A stretch of DNA of 64,000 bases from Methylobacterium amylolyticum (GTDB taxonomy: Bacteria; Pseudomonadota; Alphaproteobacteria; Rhizobiales; Beijerinckiaceae): NCBI RefSeq assembly GCF_030700245.1, contig NZ_JAUYZI010000027.1:36374-100373 (forward strand), read 5' to 3'. This document shows positions 1-9,898 of the stretch, piece after piece. How positions within the stretch are numbered: the stretch's first letter is position 1; every line of letters starts with the position of its first letter. The notes under the pieces were generated by a model. The model was not told the DNA's origin, searched no databases, and saw only the letters and a list, made by a program, of their open reading frames with translations. Made by a program: the position numbers and the translations under genes.

Positions 1-777
1 CTCGAAGCGCACCTGCCGGCGATCTACATGCCGATGATCGAGACCGCCGACATCGTCGCCGAGCGGTACGGCATCTCCCGCGCGGCGCAGGACGCCTTCG
101 CCCTGGAGAGTCAGCGCCGGACCGCCGCCGCGCAGGCGGCGGGGCTGTTCGACGACGAGATCGTGCCGATGAGCGCGGTCATGGCCGTCACCGACAAGGC
201 GACGGGCGAGACGCGCGAGGTCGAGACGCGGCTCACGAAGGACGAGGGCAACCGCCCCGACACGAATGCGGAGGGGCTCGCCAAGCTGAAGCCGGTGCGG
301 GGGGAGGGCGCGTTCATCACCGCCGGCAACGCCAGCCAGCTCTCGGACGGGGCCTCGGCCAGCGTGCTGATGGCGGCGGGGGAGGCCGCCCGGCGCGGCC
401 TCGAACCGCTGGCCACGTTCCGCGGCTTCGCCTCGGCCGGCTGCGGGCCCGACGAGATGGGCATCGGCCCGGTCTTCGCCGTGCCGCGCCTGCTGGAGCG
501 GCACGGGCTCACCGTCGGCGACATCGACCTGTGGGAGCTGAACGAGGCGTTCGCCTCGCAGTCGGTCTACTGCCGCGACCGGCTCGGGATCGATCCCGAG
601 CGGGTCAACGTCAACGGCGGCGCCATCGCGGTCGGCCACCCGTTCGGGATGTCGGGGGCGCGGCTCGTCGGCCACGCCCTGCTGGAGGGCCGCCGCCGCG
701 GGGCGCGCTACGCGGTCGTCACCATGTGCGTGGCCGGCGGGCAGGGCTGCGCCGGGCTGTTCGAGATCGGGGGCTGA
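1..777 (+). CDS. pimB: Thiolase (acetyl-CoA acetyltransferase family), 3' part
   Basis: This is the C-terminal part of a thiolase; the reading frame is open from the first base, so the start lies outside the window. Thiolases cleave 3-ketoacyl-CoA to acetyl-CoA and a shortened acyl-CoA. Visible family marks are the NEAFASQ segment, the GGAIAVGHPFGMSGAR segment with its catalytic His, and the C-terminal CVAGGQGCAG segment with the active-site Cys. The gene is followed two bases later by an acyl-CoA dehydrogenase and then a second one, the gene order of the pimeloyl-CoA degradation operon (pimB-pimC-pimD). The symbol rests on that order and is less certain than the family. Confidence 0.85.
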   Translation, partial: LEAHLPAIYMPMIETADIVAERYGISRAAQDAFALESQRRTAAAQAAGLFDDEIVPMSAVMAVTDKATGETREVETRLTKDEGNRPDTNAEGLAKLKPVRGEGAFITAGNASQLSDGASASVLMAAGEAARRGLEPLATFRGFASAGCGPDEMGIGPVFAVPRLLERHGLTVGDIDLWELNEAFASQSVYCRDRLGIDPERVNVNGGAIAVGHPFGMSGARLVGHALLEGRRRGARYAVVTMCVAGGQGCAGLFEIGG

Positions 778-779
778 GC

Positions 780-1976
<1,197 letters not shown>

Positions 1977-2024
1977 GCGCCGGCGGCCGGTGATGGCCGC
2001 GATGCACCGCCAGCCCCATCCACG

Positions 2025-2140
2025 CCCTCATCCTGAGGTGGCGCAGCGAAGCGGAGCCCTCGAAGGAGACTTCCAGGGATCGCGGCGTCCTCTGGAATCC
2101 TCCTTCGAGGCCCGCTGGCGCGGGCACCTCAGGATGAGGG
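2025..2140. repeat. Dispersed palindromic repeat, family A, copy 1
   Basis: The element opens with CCTCATCCTGAGG and closes with CCTCAGGATGAGG, and has inner arms cgaaggag / ctccttcg, so it can fold into one long imperfect hairpin. Four further copies occur at 3404, 21607, 41447 and 51338. This copy fills most of the gap between the two acyl-CoA dehydrogenase genes. Confidence 0.9.
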
Positions 2141-2207
2141 CATGGGTGGGACGGGCCGCAACGGAGCCGCACCCTACTGTCGATCCGGTCCCGGAGAGGA
2201 ACGCCCG

Positions 2208-3362
2208 ATGGATTTCGACCTGAACGAGGACCAGTCGCTCCTGCGCGACAGCGTCGAGCGGCTCTGCGCCGACCTCTACCCGTCGCTGGAGGCGCGGCAG
2301 GCGCGGCTCAAGGCGCAGCAGGGTTTCCCCGAGGAGGGCTGGCGGCACTTCGCCGAACTCGGCGTCCTCGGCCTGCCGTTCTCCGAGGACGACGGCGGCC
2401 TCGGCGGCGGCCCGGTCGAGACGGCCCTCGTGATGGAGGCGGTGGGGCGCAATCTCGCCGTCGAGCCGCTGCTGGCGAGCCTCGTGCTCGGCTCCACCGC
2501 CCTGCGGCTCGGCGGCAGCGCGGCGCAGCGGGCGCGCCACGTCCCCGGCGTGATCGACGGTTCGCTCCGGCTGACGCTCGCCCACACCGAGCGGCAGTCG
2601 CGCTACGATCTGGAGGACGTGGCGACGACCGCCCGACGCGCGGGCGACGGCTTCACCCTGAACGGGGCCAAGTCCGTGGTGCCGAACGCCGACGCCGCCG
2701 GGCTGCTGGTGGTCTCCGCCCGGGTGTCGGGCGAGCGGCGCGACCACCGGGGGATCGGCCTGTTCCTCGTGCCCGCCGACGCGCCGGGGGTCGCGGTCGA
2801 ACCCTACCCGACGCAGGACGGCGGCCGGGCGGCGGAGGTGGCGTTCACCGACGTGGCGCTGCCCGCCGACGCGGCGCTCGGCGACCCCGAGGGCGGCCTG
2901 CCGCTGCTGGAGCGGGTGGTGGAGCACGGCATCGCCGCGCTGGCCGCCGAGGCGGTCGGATCGATGGACGCGCTGCACGCGCTGACGGTGGAGTACCTGA
3001 AGACCCGCAAGCAGTTCGGCGTGCCGGTCGGCTCGTTCCAGGCGCTCCAGCACCGGGCGGTCGACATGCTGATCGCCCTCGAACAGGCACGCTCGATGGC
3101 GCTCTACGGGGCGATGATGGTCGAGGCGGAGGATGCGCAGGCGCGGGCGGCGGCGCTCGCGGCGGTGAAGGTGCAGGTCAACAAGGCCTGCCGGTTCGTC
3201 GGCCAGGAGGCGGTGCAGCTCCACGGCGGCATCGGCATGACGCTCGAATACGTCGGCGCGCACCACTTCAAGCGGCTGGCGATGATCGAGTACCAGCTCG
3301 GCGACACGGCCCACCACCTGCGCCGGATCACCCGCTCGGAGGGCGGCCTGCTGGCGGCGTGA
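2208..3362 (+). CDS. pimD: Acyl-CoA dehydrogenase, PimD-like small subunit
   Basis: The product has 384 residues and is a second acyl-CoA dehydrogenase. The start ATG follows a good ribosome-binding site (ggagagga at 2191-2198). It has the N-terminal helical domain (MDFDLNEDQ), a middle beta domain that is shorter and more divergent than usual, and the C-terminal helical domain with LHGGIGMTLEY near residue 340. It resembles the small subunit of pimeloyl-CoA dehydrogenase, and the two proteins probably form one enzyme. The 231-base gap from pimC contains a palindromic repeat, which may attenuate readthrough. Confidence 0.85.
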   Translation: MDFDLNEDQSLLRDSVERLCADLYPSLEARQARLKAQQGFPEEGWRHFAELGVLGLPFSEDDGGLGGGPVETALVMEAVGRNLAVEPLLASLVLGSTALRLGGSAAQRARHVPGVIDGSLRLTLAHTERQSRYDLEDVATTARRAGDGFTLNGAKSVVPNADAAGLLVVSARVSGERRDHRGIGLFLVPADAPGVAVEPYPTQDGGRAAEVAFTDVALPADAALGDPEGGLPLLERVVEHGIAALAAEAVGSMDALHALTVEYLKTRKQFGVPVGSFQALQHRAVDMLIALEQARSMALYGAMMVEAEDAQARAAALAAVKVQVNKACRFVGQEAVQLHGGIGMTLEYVGAHHFKRLAMIEYQLGDTAHHLRRITRSEGGLLAA

Positions 3363-3403
3363 GGGCGTCGGCCGTCAGGCGGCCGACGGTGATCCCACCC
3401 GCG

Positions 3404-3519
3404 CCCTCATCCTGAGGCGCCGCAGCGCAGCGGCGGCCTCGAAGGAGACCTCCAGCCGGCCGCGCGATCCCTGGAGCCCTCCTTCGAGGGCCGCTGGCGC
3501 GGCCGCCTCAGGATGAGGT
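3404..3519. repeat. Dispersed palindromic repeat, family A, copy 2
   Basis: Same architecture as the copy at 2025: outer arms CCTCATCCTGAGG / CCTCAGGATGAGG and inner arms around cgaaggag / ctccttcg. It lies between the convergent ends of pimD and the TPR lipoprotein gene, where it could serve as a two-way terminator. Confidence 0.9.
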
Positions 3520-3541
3520 CGTGGATGGGACAAGCCTCGCC

Positions 3542-4414
3542 TCAATTGAACAGCGAGCCGACGCCGCCCTGGACGCGGGACAGGCCGGAGCGGGCGACCG
3601 GGTTGTTCGGGTCGATCACCGAGGCGCGCTGGTAGTTCTCCATCGCCTCCTTGCGCTGGCCCGACTTCTCGTAGGCGAGGCCCCGGTAGGCCCAGGAGGT
3701 GGCGTCCTTGTTGTTGACGTTGAGCGCCGCGTTGTAGTCCTCGATCGCCTTCGGGTACTGGTTGGTGGCGATCAGGCTCTGGCCGCGGGCGGCGTAGGGC
3801 GCGCTGACGAAGGGGTTGCGGTCGATCGCGGCGTCGAAGTCGGCGATCGCCTGGGTGTCCTGGCCCTGCTTCTGCCGCACGAGGCCGCGGGCGTGGTAGG
3901 CCTCGGCCGATTCCGGCATGAGCCGGATCGCGACGTTGAGGTCGTTGAGCGCCCCGTCGAGGTTGCCCTGCGCGCGCTCGACGTTGGCGCGGCCGATATA
4001 GGCCGGGCCGTAATTCGGGTTGGCGGTGATCGCCCGGGAGAAGTCCTGGAGCGCGGCGTCGTTGCGGCCCATCTGGCGGTAGGCGAGCGCCCGGTTGTTG
4101 TAGGCCGAGGCCGAGTTCGGGTCGATCTGCACCGCCTTGGAGAAGTCGGCCACCGCATCGTTGAACTGGCCCGCCCGGGCGTAGGCGGCGCCGCGGGTGG
4201 TGTAGGCGCCCGCATCCCCGGGATTGCGTTGGATCACCTCGGTCAGCGAGGCGATGTTGGTGGAGGTGGCGCCCGTCGTGTCGGTCTCCAGCACCGCGTA
4301 TTGCCGCGCGCTGCTGGCACTGTCGACGGAGATGCAACCGGTGAGCCCGGCGCCCGCCAGCATCAAAGCCGCCGTCAGCGCCGTCGTCCGGACGAGCCCG
4401 TTCCGTTCCGTCAT
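3542..4414 (-). CDS. Tetratricopeptide-repeat lipoprotein
   Basis: The product has 290 residues. The N-terminus is a lipoprotein signal with lipobox LTGC (Cys27), which predicts anchoring to the periplasmic face of a membrane. The rest is a chain of about seven TPR units of the AYNNRALAYRQMGR type, with alternating small and aromatic residues. TPR proteins of this kind scaffold other proteins; the partner cannot be read from the sequence. The start is the ATG that gives an intact signal peptide; longer in-frame extensions only add low-complexity sequence. It is transcribed alone, towards pimD. Confidence 0.85.
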   Translation of the reverse strand: MTERNGLVRTTALTAALMLAGAGLTGCISVDSASSARQYAVLETDTTGATSTNIASLTEVIQRNPGDAGAYTTRGAAYARAGQFNDAVADFSKAVQIDPNSASAYNNRALAYRQMGRNDAALQDFSRAITANPNYGPAYIGRANVERAQGNLDGALNDLNVAIRLMPESAEAYHARGLVRQKQGQDTQAIADFDAAIDRNPFVSAPYAARGQSLIATNQYPKAIEDYNAALNVNNKDATSWAYRGLAYEKSGQRKEAMENYQRASVIDPNNPVARSGLSRVQGGVGSLFN

Positions 4415-4752
4415 GCCCCACTCTCCCCGGGACGCCCTCCGCGCCCTGCGCGCGTCGCCCCGCCCTCGCTCCACGTCCGTCCGGTCCGCGCCGCGTTCCG
4501 GCCCGCTCGGGACCGGGGGACGTTCGCGCATCGCGGTGAATCCCGGCTTAAAGACCCGGCCCATCCGGCCCGCCCCGGGCCCGTCCGGGCCGGTGCGGCC
4601 GATCGGCGGCCGGTCGTGATGCCGTGGAAGCGGCGGGATGTGGCGAAGGTATGGCCCGCGGCCCGGCGGGCGCGGACGGGCCGCCCCGGCGCGTCCGAGG
4701 ACGGCCGGGTGTGTCGCCGGGGCCGCAGGTCGACGACCCCGGGACGATTGCC
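4415..4752. other. Intergenic stretch, 338 bases
   Basis: GC-rich DNA between the start of the TPR lipoprotein gene and the end of purK, both on the minus strand. It should hold the promoter of the lipoprotein gene, but I see no clear -35/-10 pair, repeat or small gene in it. Confidence 0.5.
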
Positions 4753-5847
4753 TCAGGGGCCCAGGCGGGTGACGTGGCCCATCTTGCGGCCCGGCCGGGC
4801 CTCGCCCTTGCCGTAGAGGTGCAGGTGCGCGCCGGGCTCGGCGAGCAGCGGCCGCCACCCGTCGGCTTCCGCGCCGATCAGGTTGCGCATCTCCACGGGC
4901 AGGCCGCCGACCCGGGCCGGGTCGCCGAGCGGCCAGCCGCAGACCGCCCGGACGTGCTGGGCGAACTGCGAGGTCAGCGCCCCCTCGATCGTCCAGTGCC
5001 CGGAATTGTGGACCCGCGGCGCGATCTCGTTGACGACGAGGCGCTCGGCGCCCTCGCGCACCAGGAACATCTCCACCGCCAGCACGCCGACATAGTCCAG
5101 CGCGTCGGCGATGCGTTTCGCGATCTCGACGGCGGCCGCCGCCGTCTCCGGCGCGACGTCCCGGGCCGGCACCCGGGTCAGTGCCAGGATGTGGTCGCGG
5201 TGCTCGTTCTCGCAGAGGTCGAAGGCGGCGAAGCCCCCGTCGGCGCCGCGGGCGGCGACCACCGAGACCTCGCGCTCGAACGGCACGAAGCCCTCCAGGA
5301 TCAGCGGCGCGCCGCCGAACTCGGCGAAGATCGCGTTGCGGTCGCCGTCGCCGGGCTCGCGCAGGATGCGCTGGCCCTTGCCGTCGTAGCCGAAGCGGCG
5401 GGTCTTGAGCACGGCCGGCAGGCCGAGCGCGTCGAGTGCCCGGGCGAGGTCGTCGGGCGTGTCGACCGCGCGGAACGGCGCGGTCGGGATGCCGAGCCGG
5501 TTGATGAAGTCCTTCTCCGCGAGCCGGTCCTGGGTGGTCGCCAGCGCCTCGGCGTTCGGGTGCAGGGGCGCGTGCCGGGCGAGGATCTCGGCGGTGGCGC
5601 GCGGGATGTTCTCGAACTCGTAGGTCACCGCGTCGACGCTGGCGGCGAAGGCGGCGAGCGCGCCCGCGTCGTCGTAGGCCGCGCAGGTCGTCGCCGCGGC
5701 CACGTCGAAGGCCGGGCTGTCCGCGTCGGGGGCGTAGACGTGGGTCCTGAGGCCGTGATTCGCCGCCGCGAGCGCGATCATGCGCCCGAGCTGGCCGCCG
5801 CCCACGATCCCGAGGGTGGAACCCGGCCCGATGATCCTGTCCGTCAC
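4753..5847 (-). CDS. purK: N5-carboxyaminoimidazole ribonucleotide synthase
   Basis: The product has 364 residues and is an ATP-grasp enzyme of de novo purine synthesis. It makes N5-CAIR from AIR, ATP and bicarbonate. Visible marks are the N-terminal dinucleotide-like segment GIVGGGQLGRM, the ATP-grasp core with VLKTRRFGYDGKGQ, and the metal-binding NEIAPRVHNSGHWT segment. The start is a GTG whose last two bases, with the following A, form the purE stop (GTGA overlap), so translation of the two genes is coupled. PurE uses the product directly. Confidence 0.95.
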   Translation of the reverse strand: MTDRIIGPGSTLGIVGGGQLGRMIALAAANHGLRTHVYAPDADSPAFDVAAATTCAAYDDAGALAAFAASVDAVTYEFENIPRATAEILARHAPLHPNAEALATTQDRLAEKDFINRLGIPTAPFRAVDTPDDLARALDALGLPAVLKTRRFGYDGKGQRILREPGDGDRNAIFAEFGGAPLILEGFVPFEREVSVVAARGADGGFAAFDLCENEHRDHILALTRVPARDVAPETAAAAVEIAKRIADALDYVGVLAVEMFLVREGAERLVVNEIAPRVHNSGHWTIEGALTSQFAQHVRAVCGWPLGDPARVGGLPVEMRNLIGAEADGWRPLLAEPGAHLHLYGKGEARPGRKMGHVTRLGP

Positions 5848-6338
5848 GGCGCGTCCGCCTCCGGCCGCTCGGCCACCGAAGCCGTCTGCCGCGCCCGCCA
5901 CGCGTCGAGGCGCTCCGCCAGCCCAGCGTCGGCCAGGGCCAGCACCGCCGCGGCGAGCAGGGCGGCGTTGACCGCCCCCGCCCGGCCGATCGCCAGCGTG
6001 CCCACGGGGATCCCGGCCGGCATCTGCACGATCGACAGCAGGCTGTCCTGGCCCGAGAGCGCCTTCGACTCCACCGGCACGCCGAACACCGGCAGGCTGG
6101 TCATCGCCGCAGCCATGCCGGGGAGGTGGGCCGCCCCGCCCGCGCCGGCGATCACCACCTTGAACCCGGCCTCCCGCGCGCCCTTGGCGAAGGCCACGAG
6201 CCGGTCCGGGGTGCGGTGGGCGGAGACGATACGCGCGTCGTGGGCGACCCCCAGCGCGTCGAGGGTCTCGGCGGCGTGCCGCATGGTCGCCCAGTCGGAC
6301 TGGCTGCCCATGATGATCGCGACGGGGGGCGCCGACAT
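5844..6338 (-). CDS. purE: N5-carboxyaminoimidazole ribonucleotide mutase
   Basis: The product has 164 residues, the usual length for class I PurE, which moves the carboxylate of N5-CAIR to give CAIR. The signature GSQSDW (residues 11-16) and the AGGAAHLPGM segment are intact. It is the first gene of the two-gene purEK operon and overlaps purK by four bases. Confidence 0.95.
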   Translation of the reverse strand: MSAPPVAIIMGSQSDWATMRHAAETLDALGVAHDARIVSAHRTPDRLVAFAKGAREAGFKVVIAGAGGAAHLPGMAAAMTSLPVFGVPVESKALSGQDSLLSIVQMPAGIPVGTLAIGRAGAVNAALLAAAVLALADAGLAERLDAWRARQTASVAERPEADAP

Positions 6339-6416
6339 CGTTCAATCCGGTAAAAGAGGGCGCTTACCCTCGGGGGCCGTCCGCGGCAAGGCGCGGGCGG
6401 CGGGCATCCACCGGCA

Positions 6417-6695
6417 TCAGGCGATGATGTCCGGCGTGAGCTGGTCCTCGATGTGGAAGATCCGGTCGCGCAGGGTGAGCTTGCGCTTCTTCAGGCGCTG
6501 GATCTGGAGCTGGTCGCCGGCGACGCTGCGCTCCAGCGCGTCGATTGCCCCGTCGAGGTCGCGATGCTCCTCGCGCAGCCGCGCCAGCTCGGCCAGGAGG
6601 TCGGACGCCGGGTCGGACGCCGGGTCGGACGCCGGGTCGCCCCCCGGTCCGGAAGCCGGCTCGCCCCCGGCACGCTCACCCGACTCTGCCGTCAT
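6417..6695 (-). CDS. DUF465-type small coiled-coil protein with DPAS repeats
   Basis: A 92-residue protein if translation starts at the ATG giving MTAESGER; an upstream start at 6749 would add 18 residues. The C-terminal half is a helical hairpin with the QRLKKRKLTLRDRI segment typical of the DUF465 (YdcH-like) family, function unknown. The N-terminal part is low in complexity: three tandem 12-base units (6600-6635) encode repeated DPAS. It is divergent from another member of the same family at 6880, which suggests an old duplication. Confidence 0.75.
   Translation of the reverse strand: MTAESGERAGGEPASGPGGDPASDPASDPASDLLAELARLREEHRDLDGAIDALERSVAGDQLQIQRLKKRKLTLRDRIFHIEDQLTPDIIA
6600..6635. 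repeat. Three tandem 12-base units
   Basis: The unit gtcggacgccgg occurs three times in a row with no mismatch. It lies in frame within the DUF465-type gene on the minus strand and encodes repeated Asp-Pro-Ala-Ser, so a change in copy number would not shift the frame. Confidence 0.9.
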
Positions 6696-6879
6696 CGCCA
6701 CCCGGGACGTCACAGGGAAAACAGAAGGCCCTTCGACCGTGCGGAGCATGCGTCACGCCCTTGCGGTGAGCAAGCGCCGGGCGCGCATTCGTGAGGGCGG
6801 CCCGGCGATAAACGCTTCGACAGGTGCGGCGACCTGTGCCAGTCTCAAGCCGTCGGAACGATGACAGGAGACTCGCTTC

Positions 6880-7062
6880 ATGTCGCTGCAGACGCATCTG
6901 AGCCAACTCACCCGGAAGCACGAAGCCCTGGAGCGTGAGATTCAGGAGGCCATCCACAGGCCCTCGGCGAGCGACCTGCACATCGCGGAACTGAAGCGCC
7001 GCAAACTCCACCTCAAGGACGAGATCAACCGGCTCCAGCAGGAGGCCGACACCGTCCACTGA
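6880..7062 (+). CDS. DUF465-type small coiled-coil protein
   Basis: A 60-residue, strongly helical protein with the conserved core LHIAELKRRKLHLKDEINRL. The start ATG has a clear ribosome-binding site (caggaga, ending about 11 bases before it). The family is common in alphaproteobacteria as tiny cytosolic coiled-coil proteins with no established role. The divergent gene at 6417 encodes a second member. A strong terminator follows at 7108. Confidence 0.85.
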   Translation: MSLQTHLSQLTRKHEALEREIQEAIHRPSASDLHIAELKRRKLHLKDEINRLQQEADTVH

Positions 7063-7107
7063 GCCCGGACCGGGCGCGCCCGGCCTGCCCGCCGGGCCCC
7101 CCGGAGG

Positions 7108-7136
7108 CCGCGCCGTCCCCGACGGCGCGGTTTTTT
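7108..7136 (+). terminator. Rho-independent terminator after the DUF465-type gene
   Basis: A perfect 10-base stem (ccgcgccgtc / gacggcgcgg) with a three-base loop is followed by six T residues. Confidence 0.93.
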
Positions 7137-7226
7137 CATGCCCGCTGACGCGTTCGGGCCGCATCTGTTAAGTCTCCACCGAAGACGGCCTGAAAGGCCG
7201 CCGGACCTGATTTCCGGGGAAACGCC

Positions 7227-9161
7227 ATGCCCTCGCCCGAGACCACGCCCGAGCCCGGCCCCTACAGGCGGGCCTACGCGGAGGCCGCGGGCGACCCCGA
7301 GGCGTTCTGGCTCGCGGCGGCCAGGGCGCTCGACTGGGACCGCCCCCCGGAGCGGGCCTTCGACGGGACCTCCGGACCCTACGGCCGCTGGTTCCCCGGC
7401 GCCCGGCTCAACGCCTGCCACAACGCCGTCGACCGGCACGCGGACGGGGCGCGGCGCGACCAGGCCGCGATCCTCTACGATTCCCCCGTCACCGGCACCA
7501 AGCGGACGATCACCTACGGCGAGCTGAAGGCCGAGGTCGCGACGCTCGCCGCCGTGCTGGCGGGCCTCGGCGTCGGGCCCGGCGACCGGGTGGTGCTGTA
7601 CATGCCGATGGTCCCGGAGGCGGTGTTCGGGATGCTCGCCTGCGCCCGGCTCGGGGCGGTCCATTCCGTGGTGTTCGGGGGCTTCGCCGCCAACGAGCTG
7701 GCGGTGCGGATCGAGGACGCCGCGCCCAAGGTCGTGCTCGCCGCCTCCTGCGGCGTCGAGCCGAGCCGGGTGGTCGCCTACAAGCCGCTGCTCGACGCGG
7801 CGCTCGACGCGGCGGCCCACAAGCCCGACGCCTGCCTGATCCTCCAGCGCCCGCAATGCGCCGCGGCGCTGACCGCGGGCCGTGACCGGGACTGGGCCGA
7901 GGCGGTCGACGCGGCCCGGGCCGCCGGCGCCACCGCCCCCTGTGCGAGCGTGGCCGCCACCGACCCGCTCTACGTGCTCTACACGTCCGGCACCACGGGC
8001 AAGCCGAAGGGCGTGGTCCGCGACGTCGCCGGCCAGCTCGTGGCGCTCGCCTGGACGATGCCGAACCTCTACGGCGTGCAGCCCGGCGAGACCTACTTCT
8101 GCGCCTCCGACATCGGCTGGGTGGTGGGGCACTGCTACATCGTCTACGCGCCGCTCGTGCACGGCTGCACCACCGTGCTCTACGAGGGCAAGCCGGTGGG
8201 CACCCCGGACGCGGGCGCCTACTGGCGGCTCCTGTCGGAGTACGGCGTCGTCTGCCTGTTCACCGCGCCGACCGCCCTGCGCGCGATCAAGAAGGAGGAC
8301 CCCGGCGGGGACCTCGTCGCGCGCTACGACCTGAAAAAATTCCGGTCGCTGTTCCTGGCCGGCGAGCGGGCCGACCCGGACTCGGTCGCCTGGGCCGAGC
8401 GGGTGCTCGACCGGCCGGTCATCGACCACTGGTGGCAGACCGAGACCGGCTGGCCGATCGCCGGCAACCCGATCGGATTGGAGACCCTGCCGGTCAAGCG
8501 CGGCAGCACCTGCGTGCCGATGCCGGGCTACGACGTGCAGGTGCTCGACGAGGGCGGCAAGCCCGTCCCCGCCGGGACGATGGGCACGATCGCGATCCGC
8601 CTGCCCCTGCCGCCCGGCTGCCTGCCGACCCTGTGGGGCTCGGACGAGCGCATGCGCCAGAGCTACCTCAGCACCTTCCCGGGCTACTACGACACCTCGG
8701 ACGCGGGCGTCATCGACGCGGACGGCTACATCACCGTGCTGGGGCGGACCGACGACATCATCAACGTCGCCGGCCACCGGCTCTCGACCGGCGGGATGGA
8801 GGCGGTGCTCTCCGCCCACCCGGACGTGGCCGAGTGCGCGGTGATCGGCATCCGCGACGCGCTGAAGGGCGAGGTGCCCTGCGGCTTCGTGGTGCTGAAG
8901 GCGCGGGTCGAGCGGGACCCGGCCGAGATCGAGCGGGAGCTCGTGGCCAAGGTCCGCGCGGAGATCGGCCCGGTGGCCGCCTTCAAGCTGGCGCTGACCG
9001 TGCCGCGCCTGCCCAAGACCCGCTCGGGCAAGATCCTGCGCGCCACGATGAAGCGCATCGCCGACGCCGAGCCCTGGACCATGCCGGCGACGATCGACGA
9101 TGCCGGGGCGCTCGACGAGATCGGCGCGAGCCTGAAGGGCCGGGGGATCGGCGCGGGCTGA
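7227..9161 (+). CDS. prpE: Propionyl-CoA synthetase
   Basis: The product has 644 residues and belongs to the ANL superfamily of acyl-CoA synthetases. It adenylates a short-chain acid with ATP and transfers it to CoA. Visible motifs are the N-terminal ACS segment (FDGTSGPYGRWFPGARLNACHN shortened here to its conserved RWFPG and LNACHN parts), the P-loop YTSGTTGKPKG near residue 252, and the C-terminal TRSGKILRATMKR with the catalytic Lys. The CASDIGWVVGHCYIVY segment favours propionyl- over acetyl-CoA synthetase. Propionyl-CoA would feed the methylmalonyl-CoA reactions that this kind of organism uses. It stands as a single gene. Confidence 0.88.
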   Translation: MPSPETTPEPGPYRRAYAEAAGDPEAFWLAAARALDWDRPPERAFDGTSGPYGRWFPGARLNACHNAVDRHADGARRDQAAILYDSPVTGTKRTITYGELKAEVATLAAVLAGLGVGPGDRVVLYMPMVPEAVFGMLACARLGAVHSVVFGGFAANELAVRIEDAAPKVVLAASCGVEPSRVVAYKPLLDAALDAAAHKPDACLILQRPQCAAALTAGRDRDWAEAVDAARAAGATAPCASVAATDPLYVLYTSGTTGKPKGVVRDVAGQLVALAWTMPNLYGVQPGETYFCASDIGWVVGHCYIVYAPLVHGCTTVLYEGKPVGTPDAGAYWRLLSEYGVVCLFTAPTALRAIKKEDPGGDLVARYDLKKFRSLFLAGERADPDSVAWAERVLDRPVIDHWWQTETGWPIAGNPIGLETLPVKRGSTCVPMPGYDVQVLDEGGKPVPAGTMGTIAIRLPLPPGCLPTLWGSDERMRQSYLSTFPGYYDTSDAGVIDADGYITVLGRTDDIINVAGHRLSTGGMEAVLSAHPDVAECAVIGIRDALKGEVPCGFVVLKARVERDPAEIERELVAKVRAEIGPVAAFKLALTVPRLPKTRSGKILRATMKRIADAEPWTMPATIDDAGALDEIGASLKGRGIGAG

Positions 9162-9192
9162 GCGCGGGGTCGCCCTCCCGCGCCCGGCGGGA

Positions 9193-9705
9193 TCACTCCG
9201 CGTCGTCGTCGTCCGCGTCGACGGCCGCGGGCTCCTGCTGCGTCGGCATCGGCTGCACCGCGCCGGGGGCGGGATCGACCCGGGTCGCGACCACCGTCGG
9301 CGCCGTCCGCGGGGGAACCGCGGCGACGGGCGCCGAGGGGATGACGGTCGCGCCCGCGGCGACGAGGCCCGCCAGCGCGCGCAGATCGTCCGGCTGGCGC
9401 GCGTCGCGGGAGATCAGCTCGGCCTCCTGCTGGAGGCGGAGGTTGCACCCCGGGGACGGCAGGCCGCCGGTCGGGGTACAGGCGTCGTGGCGGGCGCAGG
9501 CCGCGTCGAGGGCGTCGACCGGCGGCAGCGGGGCGTTGTTGCCCGGCCCGCAGTAATTGCCGTGGATCAGCATCTTCGGGCCGCCGAACGCGGCGGGCTG
9601 GGCGAGCGCCGGGGCGCCGCCGGCGGCCAGGAGGATCGCGGCGGCCAGCGCGGGGAGCGTCCTGGCGCGGGGGCGGGCACAGGCTCGGGCAGGGGAGAGC
9701 GTCAT
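9193..9705 (-). CDS. Secreted phospholipase A2-like protein
   Basis: A 170-residue protein with an N-terminal signal peptide that probably ends at ALA-QP (residues 34-36). The mature part carries HGNYCGPGN (Cys52), then the CARHDAC segment with Cys70, His73, Asp74 and Cys76. The His-Asp pair and flanking Cys match the active site and calcium loop of phospholipase A2, so a secreted or periplasmic lipase of small size is likely. The C-terminal 60 residues are Pro/Ala-rich and end in an acidic run of Asp. I chose the ATG at 9705; a GTG eight codons upstream is possible. Confidence 0.65.
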   Translation of the reverse strand: MTLSPARACARPRARTLPALAAAILLAAGGAPALAQPAAFGGPKMLIHGNYCGPGNNAPLPPVDALDAACARHDACTPTGGLPSPGCNLRLQQEAELISRDARQPDDLRALAGLVAAGATVIPSAPVAAVPPRTAPTVVATRVDPAPGAVQPMPTQQEPAAVDADDDDAE

Positions 9706-9898
9706 GGCAGGACCTTCACGGCGACACACCCCCTCAGGCGGTTCGCGTCGGGCGCTGCAGTGCAGCAGTCAGGCCGTCAAACGGGCGGGCGGCGGGCGCG
9801 GTTCCCCCCGCGGTTGCGCGCGGGGCCGTCCCGCAACCCGGTGCTGGCCGCCGCGCGCGGTCCGCGCCAGATAGGCAGCGCACCCTTCGGAGCCGCCG

